Origin: Lachnospiraceae bacterium
GTDB taxonomy: Bacteria > Bacillota > Clostridia > Lachnospirales > Lachnospiraceae
Direction: 5' to 3'
Assembly (NCBI GenBank): GCA_024681795.1
Contig: JAILAD010000063.1
Coordinates: 19,250 to 83,249 of the forward strand
DNA: 64,000 nucleotides
The position numbers and the translations under genes were made by a program. This document shows, in pieces, positions 63,576 through 64,000 of the stretch (position 1 is its first letter; each line of letters starts with the position of its first letter). Under the pieces are notes generated by a model, which was not told where the DNA came from, did no database searches, and worked only from the letters and a program-made list of their open reading frames with translations.

Positions 63576-64000
63576 ATGGATCATAGTACACTCAATACCT
63601 CGGCAAAATGGAAGAAGATATTTTGCCTTATCATGCTGGTTTTCTATTTCAGCAATATCAGCGTACCGCTTGGCATTCCTGTCATAGACACTATACGAGA
63701 TATATTGAATATTCTTCTTGTCATTGTAATGCTCTCTGATATTGCAGGTGAAGCGAAGAAATTTGGAGATAATAAGAAAAGTCTGCTGCTTATCCCGCTC
63801 GGTGCAGTTATGATCATCGGCTTGCAGGGAATCCTGTGGGACAACATCATAATGGGTATAATAAGATCTGCCATTGGTATCACAGCAGACAATGCCAATA
63901 CGACCAATGTAACAGAGATGATAAAAAAATCTCCGATATTCATGGGATTCATGGCTTGTATCTATGGTCCGGTGCTGGAGGAGATTCTGTATAGATATAC
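63576..64000 (+). CDS. CPBP family intramembrane metalloprotease (3' end outside window)
   Basis: The first 141 codons of a gene running off the right edge; RBS AGGGA before ATG 63576. Four hydrophobic segments are visible (about 18-37, 42-58, 73-92, 122-135). The EEILYR motif at the very end (EExxxR) is the first CPBP metal-binding motif. Genes of this family commonly accompany peptide-resistance and bacteriocin loci, which would fit the ABC/two-component system before it. Confidence 0.8.
   Translation, partial: MDHSTLNTSAKWKKIFCLIMLVFYFSNISVPLGIPVIDTIRDILNILLVIVMLSDIAGEAKKFGDNKKSLLLIPLGAVMIIGLQGILWDNIIMGIIRSAIGITADNANTTNVTEMIKKSPIFMGFMACIYGPVLEEILYRY

Overview
The window looks like a chromosomal segment of an anaerobic Gram-positive gut or rumen bacterium, most likely Clostridia, family Lachnospiraceae. 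This is inferred from the gene set (cellobiose phosphorylase, pyrophosphate-dependent phosphofructokinase, AddAB, YitT and c-di-GMP proteins), strong AGGAGG-type ribosome binding sites, and several clear TTGACA/TATAAT promoters. No species can be named from the sequence alone.

Layout: (a) 1-13.4 kb is carbohydrate metabolism: a cut-off sugar-binding lipoprotein divergent from cellobiose phosphorylase, then a YitT protein, cysK and a CYTH protein, followed on the minus strand by malQ, a lipoprotein, glgP and an NSS transporter. (b) 13.4-20.2 kb holds PPi-dependent phosphofructokinase, a Ca2+/Na+ antiporter, a small lipoprotein, dgt and a membrane diguanylate cyclase. (c) 20.27-20.92 kb is a five-tRNA cluster (Arg, His, Gln, Lys, then Leu after a terminator) behind a near-consensus promoter. 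(d) 20.9-33.8 kb has a zinc-ribbon/TPR membrane protein with a 61-residue partner, valS, a VanX-like dipeptidase, a TIR-domain protein paired with a membrane/beta-repeat protein, a GH13 amylase, a Cas4-like-nuclease/XPD-helicase fusion and a CPBP protease. (e) 33.8-41.2 kb is addB-addA. (f) 41.3-56.3 kb is a dense signalling and envelope region: a sigma-like protein, two hybrid histidine kinases (one fused to a complete DegV lipid-binding domain), a REC-GGDEF-GGDEF*-REC regulator, a heterodimeric ABC exporter, fcl, a small protein and a GGDEF-EAL protein.

(g) From about 56.43 kb to the end the sequence changes character: opposite strand, different codon style, a broken gene, a DUF6809-like protein, a candidate nucleotidyltransferase toxin-antitoxin pair, and a complete FtsX-type ABC transporter/two-component system followed by a CPBP protease running off the window. 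I read this as an acquired accessory island.

How the parts may work together: cellobiose phosphorylase, MalQ, GlgP, GH13 and PPi-phosphofructokinase form an energy-saving phosphorolytic route for glucans. The two hybrid kinases and the REC/GGDEF regulator are consecutive and probably form one phosphorelay that joins a lipid-binding module to c-di-GMP output. The most unusual candidates are the kinase-DegV fusion, the TIR/membrane-protein pair, and the nucleotidyltransferase pair in the island.
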